A stretch of DNA of 64,000 nt from Maribellus comscasis (GTDB taxonomy: Bacteria; Bacteroidota; Bacteroidia; Bacteroidales; Prolixibacteraceae), in NCBI RefSeq assembly GCF_009762775.1, contig NZ_CP046401.1, positions 1,550,001-1,614,000 on the forward strand, in the 5' to 3' direction. The translations under genes and the position numbers were made by a program. The notes below the pieces were generated by a model that searched no databases, had not been told where the DNA came from, and worked only from the letters and a program-made list of their open reading frames with translations. Shown here one piece after another: positions 28,823-38,427 of this stretch (positions within the stretch are counted from its first letter, which is position 1; each line of letters begins with the position of its first letter).

Positions 28823-29647
28823 ATGAAAAGAAGAAAATTCATAAAAAATACAAGCCTGACTGCCTTGCTTACGAGCCCTCCTTTGTTTGTAGAAACAGGC
28901 TCTCAGGAAAAAAATATAAATTCCCTGAACCGGGTTATGCGCGAAAGCCATCGTGGATTCAGCCAGCTCTATCCCGAAAATACAATTCCTGCATTTGAAG
29001 AAGCAATAAAAGCAGGAGTTGACCGCATTGAAATGGATTTGCGTTTAAGCTCCGACGGAGAACTTGTAGTTATTCACGATGAAACCGTTGATCGAACAAC
29101 CAACGGTAAAGGGAAAGTCACTGAGTTGACATTTTCCGAGCTTAGAGAGCTTGATGCCGGTTCGTGGAAATCTTCAAAATTTAAAGGATTAAAAATACCT
29201 GCCTTAGAAGAAGTGTTTAAAATTGCCAAAAACAATTGTTTTGTAAACATCGACTTAAAAGATGCAAACGCTGTTGAAAAAATGGTAAAACTGGCGGTTC
29301 AAATGGATATGACTGACCAAATTGTAATTACCGGGAAGATACCTGAATGTACAAAAACAATCCGCAAACAAAACAATCGTATTACTATGTTTCACGAGTT
29401 CCGGGATGATTTTGTAATTCAACACCCCAGACTTGCCGTTCGGGCAATTCGGGAGCAACAAATCCCCGGAAGTTTAATTAACTTTCAGGCTGCCAGCAAA
29501 ACCTTTATCCGGGAAAGTAAACTCCATGGTCTTTCTGTATCGGTATGGGGTGTGTTGGAAGAAACTGATATGAAAAACCTGATTGAAATGGGAGTTGACT
29601 CAATAATGACAGATAACCTTCTACTTCTCAATAAATTATTATCGTAA
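28823..29647 (+). CDS. Glycerophosphodiester phosphodiesterase, Tat-type signal
   Basis: The protein has 274 residues from the ATG at 28823. The longest frame runs back to 28718 through the terminator hairpin and is rejected. The N-terminus MKRRKFIKNTSLTALL fits a twin-arginine signal (RRxFIK). GDPD motifs are complete: SHRGFSQLYPENTIPAF, then IEMDLRLSSDGELVVIHDE, with LKIPALEEV and a C-terminal VDSIMTDNL. The family hydrolyses glycerophosphodiesters to glycerol-3-phosphate and an alcohol. It sits between a SusC/SusD pair and a PHP/PDE enzyme, so it probably acts in the periplasm on imported phosphodiesters. Confidence 0.93.
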   Translation: MKRRKFIKNTSLTALLTSPPLFVETGSQEKNINSLNRVMRESHRGFSQLYPENTIPAFEEAIKAGVDRIEMDLRLSSDGELVVIHDETVDRTTNGKGKVTELTFSELRELDAGSWKSSKFKGLKIPALEEVFKIAKNNCFVNIDLKDANAVEKMVKLAVQMDMTDQIVITGKIPECTKTIRKQNNRITMFHEFRDDFVIQHPRLAVRAIREQQIPGSLINFQAASKTFIRESKLHGLSVSVWGVLEETDMKNLIEMGVDSIMTDNLLLLNKLLS

Positions 29648-29658
29648 ATCAAATAAAA

Positions 29659-30741
29659 ATGAAAGCAAAACTAATTTTTTCTTTACTCATTATGTTTCAC
29701 GCTGTAGCTTTCGCGCAGAACGTAAACAATATTCAGATGCCCGAGCTCCTGAATGACAATGCCCGAAAGACCATTCACATTCCGGATATTTTGGGCTACA
29801 AAACATTAAAGTGCGATTTTCACATACACACCGTATTCTCTGATGGCATTGTATGGCCAACCGTCCGTGTTGATGAAGCCTGGCAGGAAGGACTCGATGC
29901 GATTGCTATTACCGACCACATTGAAAATAATCCGTCAAAAAAACATGTAGGTGGCGACGACAATTCATCTTTTGAAATTGCAAAACCACGGGCCGAACAA
30001 AAAAATATTATTTTAATTCACGCAGGCGAAATTACCAGAAGTATGCCTCCGGGACATTTTAATGCCCTGTTTCTAAAAGATGTTACAAAACTGGATACTC
30101 CTGATTATATGGATGCATTTAAAGCAGCCGCAGATCAGGATGCATTTATCATTTGGAATCATCCGGGCTGGAAGGCACAACAACCCGATACCTGCAAATG
30201 GTGGGAGCTCCATACTCAATTGTATAAAAACGAATGGATACACGGAATTGAAGTTTTTAACGAAAAAGAGTGGTATCCTGTCGCGCTCGACTGGTCTATG
30301 GATAAAAATCTGGCATCAATGGCCAATTCCGATATCCATGGAATAACCGCCGGAATGTACAATCTGGAAAAATACCACCGCCCAATGACGCTTGTTTTTG
30401 CCAAAGAACGAACAGAAAAATCGGTAAAAGAAGCCATGTTTGACAAAAGAACGCTTGCCTGGTTTGGAGATAATCTCGCCGGGAAAGAGGAATTTTTATC
30501 GGCCATCTTTACAAATGCAATTGATACAGAATTCATAAAAGAATCAGAAAAAGGGAAAGTCTATCTTCTGAAAAACAGTTCCGATGTTCCTTTTCATTTG
30601 ATTTCGGATGATGAAACTTTTACCATTCCCAAGAAAGGAGAAGTGATGGTAACCGTTCGCGATTCCGGCAAAAAGTACAAAATAAGCAACCTTTTTATTA
30701 AAGGAACTGAAAATCTTAGTGTTTCGCTCCCCACGAAATAA
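29659..30741 (+). CDS. PHP-domain phosphodiesterase (Sb-PDE-like)
   Basis: This 360-residue protein has a signal peptide (to about residue 20, AVAFAQ). PHP metal motifs run in order: KCDFHIHTVFSDG near residue 54, AITDHIE, IHAGEIT, NHPGWKAQQ and ANSDIHG. The pattern matches proteins annotated as Sb-PDE-type phosphodiesterases in Bacteroidota. It follows the GDPD gene by 11 bp and is co-transcribed with it. It may cleave a different bond of the same phosphodiester ligand. The C-terminal 60 residues look like an accessory beta domain. Confidence 0.85.
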   Translation: MKAKLIFSLLIMFHAVAFAQNVNNIQMPELLNDNARKTIHIPDILGYKTLKCDFHIHTVFSDGIVWPTVRVDEAWQEGLDAIAITDHIENNPSKKHVGGDDNSSFEIAKPRAEQKNIILIHAGEITRSMPPGHFNALFLKDVTKLDTPDYMDAFKAAADQDAFIIWNHPGWKAQQPDTCKWWELHTQLYKNEWIHGIEVFNEKEWYPVALDWSMDKNLASMANSDIHGITAGMYNLEKYHRPMTLVFAKERTEKSVKEAMFDKRTLAWFGDNLAGKEEFLSAIFTNAIDTEFIKESEKGKVYLLKNSSDVPFHLISDDETFTIPKKGEVMVTVRDSGKKYKISNLFIKGTENLSVSLPTK

Positions 30742-30875
30742 ATTTCCATATAATAAAATTGAAATAAATGTTAAAAAGATAATAAAGTATAATTCACATC
30801 GTTTTGGATACAGGAAGGCAGAAAAACAATCAATTTTAACATTACTAATTTATTTAATTCGGTATTGCCTTCCCG

Positions 30876-30900
30876 GAGGGACGCCAGGCGTCCCTCTTTT
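30876..30900 (+). terminator. Intrinsic terminator after the PHP/PDE gene
   Basis: GAGGGACGCC and GGCGTCCCTC form a near-perfect stem around a one-base centre (effective loop three bases), followed by TTTT. It ends the susC/susD/phosphodiesterase locus. Such GC-rich GGACGCC palindromes also occur as dispersed repeats, so REP-like identity is possible. Confidence 0.7.
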
Positions 30901-30975
30901 ATTTTTGGAAAGATTAAACTATCTGTATTGCAAAGTAGCTCAATCTGTTTATAAATACTTTTTTATTTTTGGAAG

Positions 30976-31611
30976 ATGGATCGGATTAAAAACCTGGAGG
31001 CTTTTTATAAACACTGCGATCGGTGCACTCAAATTGAGCCCAAATTAAAACCCGTGATCGCAAAATACGGTTATCCTCCAATGTGGCACCGGCAACCCAA
31101 CTTTGCCACTTTGATTCTTACCATTTTGGAACAACAGGTTTCGCTGGCATCAGCAAAGGCAGCCTTTATTAAGCTCGAAAACCAAATTGGAGAAGTTACT
31201 CCGGAAAATATTTTACAACTGAGAGATGAAGATTTAAGAGCCTGCTATTTTAGTCGCCAGAAGACAAAATATGCCAGAATACTCGCCACCGAGATTATTG
31301 AAGGAAGGCTGGACCTCGATTCTCTTAATCAAATGGACGAAGCTGAAATCCGCTCGCGGCTTATTACCATAAAAGGCATCGGTCATTGGACCATTGATAT
31401 GTATGTTCTAATGAGCCTGCTGTTTGCCGATATTTTTCCCCCTGGTGATTTGGCCACCATAAAATCGGTTTTTGAAATTGAACTTGTAGCACCGGAGAGT
31501 TCAAAAGAAGACATCGTAAAATACATGGAAAAATTCTCGCCCTATCGTTCGGCGGCGACCTATATTTTATGGCACAGTTATATAAAAAAACGAAATTTGA
31601 TTTTGGAATAA
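30976..31611 (+). CDS. DNA-3-methyladenine glycosylase II (HhH-GPD family)
   Basis: This 211-residue protein has the HhH-GPD fold: LEQQVSLASAKAAF in the N-terminal part, the helix-hairpin-helix ITIKGIGHWTIDMYVL near residue 133, and the catalytic Asp in FPPGDLATIKSV near residue 158. No iron-sulfur cluster cysteines are present, which fits the AlkA/3-methyladenine group rather than MutY/Nth. It excises alkylated bases. A TATTTTTG at 30964-30971, just 5 bp before the ATG, could give a nearly leaderless mRNA if it is the -7 element. Confidence 0.9.
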   Translation: MDRIKNLEAFYKHCDRCTQIEPKLKPVIAKYGYPPMWHRQPNFATLILTILEQQVSLASAKAAFIKLENQIGEVTPENILQLRDEDLRACYFSRQKTKYARILATEIIEGRLDLDSLNQMDEAEIRSRLITIKGIGHWTIDMYVLMSLLFADIFPPGDLATIKSVFEIELVAPESSKEDIVKYMEKFSPYRSAATYILWHSYIKKRNLILE

Positions 31612-31722
31612 CTGCAAACTTACTTTGCCGATTTTTTCTTTAATCTGGCAGAATGGAATTCACTCCTTGTCAACTTAAAAAACATAATAATTCCCTTTCT
31701 TTTATTTTTACAAGAAAATACC

Positions 31723-32904
31723 ATGTCGGCGCAAAACACTTTTATGCTTCTTTTTTTATCGTTGTTCGTTCATATCAATACAATATCAGCACAAAAAGAG
31801 CGTCCTGTAATCCTAAACTACCAAAACAGTTCAGGAGAAAAAGGAATTTCGTTTTTTGAATATGACGGAAATCAACGAATAGTAAAGGGATATTGGCAGT
31901 TACTCGATTCCAGCCGGTTTTCAAACAACTACTATTTCTACAATCATTTGGGACAATTGACAGAAAAGTATCGCGAATTTTCCGATTCAGTAACTTCCAG
32001 TGTGAAATACACATACAACAAAAAGGGATGGAAAATTGCCGTGGACTTTTCACGTTCCGATGGAGTGACAGGCAAAACTGTTTTTGAATATAAGCCAAAC
32101 GGCGTTCTCCATAAAATCCGTTGCAAAAAATACAATGGCTGGTTTGACGGCGAGGTCGTTTATAAAACCCGGAAAAACGAAAATCCACTTTGGGGTGAAA
32201 TTTTCAGAGACAATAAAAAGCTCGGCGACATTCATCTTTATTACACTAAAAATGGAAACCTGAAAACAGAAAAATGGATAATCGGAAACCGGAGCCAGAC
32301 TTTTGAATGGGAATATGTATTGTTGCCTGTTAGTTACACAAGTCCCAACGTTTTTATCACCGAAAACAACCGCTATCGATTGATAGAAGAAAACTATTCA
32401 TATAACAACAAAACCGGTGGTCCCTCCAATTTTAAATACGATGAAGATGGAAAATTAACGCAAAAAACCTTTATCCGCTCTGATGGTATAAAAACCCTTA
32501 CAACTTTTGAATATGACAAAAATGGCCTGTTAAAAAAATCTTTTCGTAAATACAACGATGGCTCATCTGCAACCTTTAATTATAACTTTAACAAAAACAG
32601 AAAACTAGTAAAGCGGAGTTTTATTCATTCCAATGGTACAAAAGGCGAGGAAAACTATTTCTATTCGAGAACCGGTGAACTGGAAAAAGCTGTCTGGAAA
32701 AATTTCGACAACTGGCTAAGCGGTGAAATTACTTTTGAACATGCCCAAAACGGCACAATAAAAACCGGAATTTTCGGAGGTGAAAAGTTTGACGCTACAC
32801 TTGATTTCAGCTACAATAAAACTGGAAATACCGATTGTATCATTTGGAATTTTTCTTTTGGCGAAAAGCAGGAATACCATTTCAAATACATCAATTTGTT
32901 TTAG
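31723..32904 (+). CDS. Exported protein with YD/RHS-like beta repeats, unknown function
   Basis: This 393-residue protein has a signal peptide (about 1-23, ending ISAQ). Most of it consists of short repeats of the type 'Y.YN..G.L' (for example VKYTYNKKGWKIAV, TFEYDKNGLLKKSF, NYNFNKNRKLVKRS, LDFSYNKTGNTDC). These resemble YD/RHS-like or MORN-like beta repeats. No catalytic motif or toxin-like C-terminal domain is seen, so it is not a typical Rhs toxin. It is probably surface or periplasmic. Confidence 0.7.
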   Translation: MSAQNTFMLLFLSLFVHINTISAQKERPVILNYQNSSGEKGISFFEYDGNQRIVKGYWQLLDSSRFSNNYYFYNHLGQLTEKYREFSDSVTSSVKYTYNKKGWKIAVDFSRSDGVTGKTVFEYKPNGVLHKIRCKKYNGWFDGEVVYKTRKNENPLWGEIFRDNKKLGDIHLYYTKNGNLKTEKWIIGNRSQTFEWEYVLLPVSYTSPNVFITENNRYRLIEENYSYNNKTGGPSNFKYDEDGKLTQKTFIRSDGIKTLTTFEYDKNGLLKKSFRKYNDGSSATFNYNFNKNRKLVKRSFIHSNGTKGEENYFYSRTGELEKAVWKNFDNWLSGEITFEHAQNGTIKTGIFGGEKFDATLDFSYNKTGNTDCIIWNFSFGEKQEYHFKYINLF

Positions 32905-32945
32905 TTTTTATGATTTTGAGTTATTTTTGAAGAAAAACCGTAAAA

Positions 32946-33422
32946 TTGATAATCGACAACAAACTTGATCATATTTTATCCGGCCCCAAAGCATTTGCAG
33001 CTACTCTTTTTGTTATTACAGGAATTTTTATCGTTTTTATGGGGCACATTATCCTGGGACTTTCGGTTTCCATTTTTGTTGTTTTTCTTCTGACGTCGTA
33101 TTCCGGAGTTGAAATTGATACCGTCAATCACAGAATTAAACAATACAACAAATTTTTTGGGATAGTAAAAACGGGGCAATGGAAAAATATGAATTCGTTT
33201 ATCGGACTCACCCTGGTTCCGATGCGGAGAGTCAATACCATAGCCAGCCGCGCCAATATAACAAACACCACAGTAAAACGAGATTATCGGATTTACCTGG
33301 TGAACAAGGCAAAAAAACCAGCTTTTGCTATCAAAATCTGCAAAACCCGTCACGAAGCACAAAATAGTATCGATGAATTTTCAATTTGGTTGAAACTTCC
33401 TGTCTATTCGGCAAAAAAATAA
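32946..33422 (+). CDS. Small membrane protein of unknown function
   Basis: This 158-residue protein has two membrane segments near residues 15-50 (FAATLFVITGIFIVFMGHII, then GLSVSIFVVFLLTS) and a soluble C-terminal part with beta-strand character (TVNHRIKQYNKFFGIV, RDYRIYLVNKAKKPAFAIKI). This resembles PH-like membrane proteins. An in-frame TGA lies at 32928-32930 and no ATG precedes the membrane segments, so the start is probably the TTG at 32946. It is not recognised further. Confidence 0.6.
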   Translation: MIIDNKLDHILSGPKAFAATLFVITGIFIVFMGHIILGLSVSIFVVFLLTSYSGVEIDTVNHRIKQYNKFFGIVKTGQWKNMNSFIGLTLVPMRRVNTIASRANITNTTVKRDYRIYLVNKAKKPAFAIKICKTRHEAQNSIDEFSIWLKLPVYSAKK

Positions 33423-33522
33423 ACCATCAATTCCCTTCCTTGTTAAAATCGAAAAAGAAAAAATGGAGGATTGTACATCAATTTTCTATCTCTGTTCGTT
33501 TTAGTTATTGAAAATTAGATCC

Positions 33523-36141
33523 ATGAAACAAATATTGACGCTTATTTTAATTTTGGCGGTACTGGTTCCTGCCGGTGCCCAGCAAAAGAAAAGAGGAAAA
33601 GTAAAACGGAAATACCGCAATCCGGAGCGCATTGAAGTTCCTGTGGCTCCGGTATTCTTGCGTGGAAAAATACGTGATGCTGATGACAATTTACTTCCGG
33701 GTGCACATGTAACCGTTTTGGGCACCAAAAAAAATGTTCATGCCAATGAAGACGGTGAATACTTTTTTTACGGACTGGAACAGGGAATTACACGAATACA
33801 GGTTTCCTTTGTCGGTTTCCGGACAAAATCAGTCGATTTTCATCTTCAAAGCGGGAATAATTACCTCAATTTTACCCTGGATGAAGACAATATCCGGATA
33901 GATGAAATTTCGGTAACAGCGCAAAAGCGTAACCAACAAATTCTGGATGTTCCCATCACTGTAAGTGGCATCGATGCAGAGTTTATGGAGGACAATAATA
34001 TTACCGAACTGAGTGAGCTCTCTGAATTTGTTCCCGGATTACAGGTAAGAATGCAGGGCAATAACCGGCCAAGCTTTGTCATTCGCGGATTAACCAGCGA
34101 CGAGGTAAGTCCTGCCGCCCAACCACGTGTTTCGGTTTTTTATAACAACGTTCCGGTAAGCCGTGCCAGCGGCGCCTCACTCGAACTTTTCGACATGCAA
34201 CAGGTGGAAGTTCTAAAAGGCCCGCAAAACACTCTCTTTGGCAGAGGGGCGCAAATCGGAGCAATTCACTACATCACCAACAAACCAACGAGCGATTTTT
34301 ACGGAAATATAACAGCGGGAATCGGAGACTACAATCAACGCGAAATTAACGGAGCGATAAATATTCCGGTTATTAAAAACAAACTTATGGTGCGGGCCGC
34401 CGGAGTTTATGATTATTATGATGGATTCATTGACAACACATTGGGAGGTAAACTAAACGGAAAAAATACAGCTGCCGGAAGATTCTCTGTCCGGTTTCTT
34501 CCCACTTTCAGACACAAGATTGATTTGGTTTTAAACTACCAGAAAGACGATGCTCCCGGCCTTGGTTTTATGAGTATGAATTATCCAAATACGGAAGGCA
34601 GTACCAACCCGTTTGATTACACAGCATCGTTGGAACAGGGAAACAATCTCGCCACACAGCGGGATATTTTTGATGCAACACTTACGATGAAACAATTCAA
34701 TAACGAAAATAATTTCTGGACATCAACCAGTTCGTACCATACAATTGGTGCATTTTCGCGTTGGGATGGAGATGGAACGGCCGCAGCTGCCATCGACATG
34801 AGTGAAGACATTAGTGCCCGCCAGTTCTACCAGGAACTGCGGTACAATTTTTCAAAAAACAATCGACTGAACGGAAGTTTGGGTGGAAGTTTCTGGTTGG
34901 AAAAAGCATCGCAGGACTACTGGTTTTCTACTAACGAACAGGATATGTTTCATTTACTTTTTGCTACCGGTTCACTTGTTGATACTACCGGACAACCTGT
35001 TTCGATTTCCAATTTACCTCCCGATCCCAATCTGGGAGATTTGGGAGGATTACCTCTGGCAGAAAATCACGAGGAAGAAAACACGAGCGATGCAACCAAT
35101 CGCGCACTTGAAGGATTTCTGGATTTTACTTATCATTTTACACCCAAAATAAGTGCAACTGCCGGGGCCCGCGTTATTTCCGAAAGATTTAAGCTTTCAA
35201 ACCAGGCACAAATAGCAGGAGCCGATGCGTCGACGTTAGGATTTTTAACAGGAAATTATCCCAATCTTCTTTTTGCTGAAAGTGATCAGAAAGAGATAAA
35301 AGAATCGTCGTTTGCGTATACTTACCGTGGCGGATTAAAATATGCGTTTAACGAAAACACCAACGTTTTTGTAAACTATTCAAAAGGCCGGCGCCCCAAA
35401 GTTTTACAGTTTACGTCCACCGGTGAGGAGCAGGTGTTAAATGCAGAAACGGTTGACAACTATGAACTGGGCTTCAAAACCACTCTAAAACAACGCGTTT
35501 GGTTTGACGCCGGAATTTTTTATCAGGAATACAAGAATTTTCAGACTTCGGCATGGGTGGTTGAAGCTGACTCCGGTGAATTTAACTATCTGGTGAAAGA
35601 CGCCGGAAAAGCAACAGCCTACGGTGCAGAAACTTCTTTAAAAATAGCTATTCTAAAAGGCCTCGATATGTTTGGAAACTATGCCTATATTCACGCCCGA
35701 TTTGATAGTTTGAATGTGAACGGAGAGGAACAGGAATATGCGGAAAATATGTTTCGCCTGACACCCGAGCACAGTTTTGCAGTTGGCTTGCACGCACGCG
35801 CCCAAATTGCGCCGGGATTATTTTTATTTGCAGTTCCTTCTTACTCCTGGCGCTCAAAAATATACTTTGAAGATGCCAACACTCCGGGACTGGAACAGGC
35901 AGAATACGGATTACTGAATTTCAGAGGGGGAGTTGAATTGCCCGACCAGGGAATTACCATCGCCGTTTTTGGAACCAACCTTTTGGAAGAAGAATACATT
36001 GTAAGCGCCGGAAATACAGGCAGCTTGTTTGGTGCCCCGACCCAAATACCAGGTGCTCCACGGATGATTGGCACAAAAGTAACCTGGAAATTCAGAATGA
36101 AAGAAAAACTATATTACCAGCGTAACAGGTGGAACAGATAA
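33523..36141 (+). CDS. TonB-dependent receptor, 'AQKR' plug type, no SusD partner
   Basis: The protein has 872 residues from the ATG at 33523 (TTG 33508 is the longer option). It has a signal peptide to about residue 20, a lysine/arginine-rich linker, and a carboxypeptidase-regulatory-like domain (LRGKIRDADDNLLPGAHVTV). The plug begins ISVTAQKRNQQILDVPITVS, with VEVLKGPQNTLFGRGAQIGA. A beta-barrel follows, with IAVFGTNLLEEEYIVSAG near the end. The 'TAQKR' plug is the form common in proteobacterial receptors and in a subset of Bacteroidota ones. No susD follows. The ligand could be a siderophore, vitamin or small oligomer. Confidence 0.88.
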   Translation: MKQILTLILILAVLVPAGAQQKKRGKVKRKYRNPERIEVPVAPVFLRGKIRDADDNLLPGAHVTVLGTKKNVHANEDGEYFFYGLEQGITRIQVSFVGFRTKSVDFHLQSGNNYLNFTLDEDNIRIDEISVTAQKRNQQILDVPITVSGIDAEFMEDNNITELSELSEFVPGLQVRMQGNNRPSFVIRGLTSDEVSPAAQPRVSVFYNNVPVSRASGASLELFDMQQVEVLKGPQNTLFGRGAQIGAIHYITNKPTSDFYGNITAGIGDYNQREINGAINIPVIKNKLMVRAAGVYDYYDGFIDNTLGGKLNGKNTAAGRFSVRFLPTFRHKIDLVLNYQKDDAPGLGFMSMNYPNTEGSTNPFDYTASLEQGNNLATQRDIFDATLTMKQFNNENNFWTSTSSYHTIGAFSRWDGDGTAAAAIDMSEDISARQFYQELRYNFSKNNRLNGSLGGSFWLEKASQDYWFSTNEQDMFHLLFATGSLVDTTGQPVSISNLPPDPNLGDLGGLPLAENHEEENTSDATNRALEGFLDFTYHFTPKISATAGARVISERFKLSNQAQIAGADASTLGFLTGNYPNLLFAESDQKEIKESSFAYTYRGGLKYAFNENTNVFVNYSKGRRPKVLQFTSTGEEQVLNAETVDNYELGFKTTLKQRVWFDAGIFYQEYKNFQTSAWVVEADSGEFNYLVKDAGKATAYGAETSLKIAILKGLDMFGNYAYIHARFDSLNVNGEEQEYAENMFRLTPEHSFAVGLHARAQIAPGLFLFAVPSYSWRSKIYFEDANTPGLEQAEYGLLNFRGGVELPDQGITIAVFGTNLLEEEYIVSAGNTGSLFGAPTQIPGAPRMIGTKVTWKFRMKEKLYYQRNRWNR

Positions 36142-36234
36142 ATATATGCTTTATGAAATCAGGAACCTCCAGCCCCAAAAAAGACCGGGTTTTACAGGCT
36201 CCATTGACCACAAAATTGTGAGTGCAAAATATAC

Positions 36235-38424
36235 TTAATTCAATTTTTTTACACTTATTTGTGCTTCTACTCCGCCATCCCTAATTTTTTCTTTCAATTG
36301 TTGTATCCTTTCCTCTGATACATTTTGATGAGCGTAGATAGCTGCTGAATATTCCGACCTGACTTTCTCCAACCAACTCATTGTATATTCAGAAACATCT
36401 TCCATTGAAATCGTATCTAAAAAGACGTTTTTTACTTCATTTGGATAAAGGTGTATTAACAGTAACGGGAGAGAAGGTCGTTCATTTTCTTTAGCTGATA
36501 TATTTTTTACTCCCAGCTCCTTGTATATATCTTCAACTGCTTCTATTTGTTCTTCTGTAACTCTGTCAGCAAATTGAATCAGAACATTAAATTCACCATT
36601 ATACTTTTTAAAGTCTTTTTCAGCCTTTTGCCGAATCTCCTTCAAATCGGCTTCATTAAAGTCTGATTTTATTTGTATAATTACAGATGTAAATCCCACA
36701 TTACTTTTTATATGCTTAACATGAACATTATTCTTATACAAAATATAATTTATATTTTTCTGCTCAGATCTTGGAATATCTTCATAAGTAACGTTTGCAC
36801 GATAAAATCCTTGACTTCGTCGATCTTTATTGAACTCGTCTAATTCTCTGGTCCAATATTTTAGATTTTCTTCAAATTCTTCAAACGAATCAAATTTGTG
36901 ATTCTCAACAATTACATTTCCATTCCCTTTAAAAGTAATTTCAATTGGCCCAGGTGGCGATGGTTTTCTTTCAAAAGGTAACCAGACATTTGGGGTTGGT
37001 GATTTGGGTGACATATACGAGAACCAAATGGGAACAGCTTTGTCAACAGCTTCCTGTCTTTCATCATCCAAAGCAAAATATTCCCGGTCAAATAACACCT
37101 TTGCTTTTTCATTTCTAACTTCCATACAGCCTTCCCCAATGGCTCTTATCGTGTTATTCACCATTTCAGAGGAAGAGGCAAGGTCATGTTTGTAAGAAAT
37201 AATACCTTGTGAGACTTTTAATTTTCCAATAGCCGGAATTTGTTTTTCCAAATAATCAGGACCTTTTTTTCCATCCGGATTTTTGCCATACAAAAAGCTT
37301 TTCACAATTGATTTTATTTCAACTGCTTTATGATATTCTCCTTCAATCAAATATTCATCATTAGCATTCATTAAAATCACCAAAACATTATTGTCTTTTT
37401 TTAACGAACTTTCTGTTCTTATGTCAGGATCAAAAAAACCCTTCCCAATCTCTTCTGAAGTCCATTTCTCCAACCATTTCTCCTGTTCATTCTTTTGAAA
37501 AACAGATGGAATCAACTCTTCGGTTCTCTGAATCAGTTCAGGCCGGGTAAAAGCCTGTAACATCAAAATAATCAGCGGAACAAAGTACATCAGCTTTAGT
37601 CCGCCCCAACGATTTGTTTGATTACTTTTCATCATTTTCATGCGTTTAAAAATTGGTTTTTGTACAAAATGGTTTGCCATGGCAAAACGTCTTTCGCCAA
37701 CAGCTTTTTCAAGAACCAACAGTTGATATTTTTTTGCATCGATGCCTTTTTGCAGAACGGCCTGGTCGGCCTGGTACTCGTGAACTAATTTTAAATCGCG
37801 CCGCAACAACCACATAAAAGGATTAAACCAGTAAAACAAAGTAAAAGCCTCAAGTAAAAACAAATCGATATGGTGTTTCTGCCTGATGTGTTCCGCTTCA
37901 TGTGCAATTAAAATTTCTTGATTTGATTCGTAATCTTTTTCAGAAATAAAAATGTGTTTAACAAAAGAAAAGGGCTGGATATAATCTCTCACGACAGCCA
38001 ATACAAACCGGCGAAAACCAATTCTTTCAGAGCGCCTGTACAACTGAAAAATCCGAAAAACCGATATCGCCAGCCGAAGTATTAAAAAAGAAATTGCAAT
38101 CAAATAGAAAACCAACCATGGATTTATATGAATCCCGGTATTTTCAGGTAGGGAAGCAATTTCTATCCCGGGCGTATAAACCTCAACAGATGGACTTACA
38201 GGAATAAAAACTTCGCGCACAAATTCTACGGGTTTAACTACCGTTCTTTTATAAAAAAAAGGAAGTTGAACCAATGGAATCAGCGCCGAAAAAAACAATA
38301 TTCCCAGCAGTAAAAAACGGTTTAATTTGTGCGTTTTATCCCTGCTCATGGCCAGTTTGAACACGATAAAAAATAAAGCCAAGCAAGCTGAAGATTTCAA
38401 AATATAAATAAAAAAGGGAGTCAT
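36235..38424 (-). CDS. M56-family (BlaR1/MecR1-like) membrane metallopeptidase
   Basis: This 729-residue protein has membrane segments at about 5-27, 38-58 and 102-123 and another after the peptidase site (about 295-310). The zinc site HEAEH lies at 175-179 with EYQADQAVL downstream, as in M56 peptidases. The C-terminal 400 residues lack the SxxK/SxN motifs of a penicillin-binding sensor, so a direct beta-lactam sensor is not supported. It begins 3 bp after the blaI-like gene, so the two are translationally close. By family, it should cleave the BlaI-like repressor upon a signal. The signal is unknown. Confidence 0.88.
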   Translation of the reverse strand: MTPFFIYILKSSACLALFFIVFKLAMSRDKTHKLNRFLLLGILFFSALIPLVQLPFFYKRTVVKPVEFVREVFIPVSPSVEVYTPGIEIASLPENTGIHINPWLVFYLIAISFLILRLAISVFRIFQLYRRSERIGFRRFVLAVVRDYIQPFSFVKHIFISEKDYESNQEILIAHEAEHIRQKHHIDLFLLEAFTLFYWFNPFMWLLRRDLKLVHEYQADQAVLQKGIDAKKYQLLVLEKAVGERRFAMANHFVQKPIFKRMKMMKSNQTNRWGGLKLMYFVPLIILMLQAFTRPELIQRTEELIPSVFQKNEQEKWLEKWTSEEIGKGFFDPDIRTESSLKKDNNVLVILMNANDEYLIEGEYHKAVEIKSIVKSFLYGKNPDGKKGPDYLEKQIPAIGKLKVSQGIISYKHDLASSSEMVNNTIRAIGEGCMEVRNEKAKVLFDREYFALDDERQEAVDKAVPIWFSYMSPKSPTPNVWLPFERKPSPPGPIEITFKGNGNVIVENHKFDSFEEFEENLKYWTRELDEFNKDRRSQGFYRANVTYEDIPRSEQKNINYILYKNNVHVKHIKSNVGFTSVIIQIKSDFNEADLKEIRQKAEKDFKKYNGEFNVLIQFADRVTEEQIEAVEDIYKELGVKNISAKENERPSLPLLLIHLYPNEVKNVFLDTISMEDVSEYTMSWLEKVRSEYSAAIYAHQNVSEERIQQLKEKIRDGGVEAQISVKKLN

Positions 38425-38427
38425 CTC

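Noticed and set aside
31775..32188. 137-codon minus-strand open frame
   Set aside because: Lies wholly opposite the YD-repeat gene, whose frame has a signal peptide and repeats; this one has no recognisable features.
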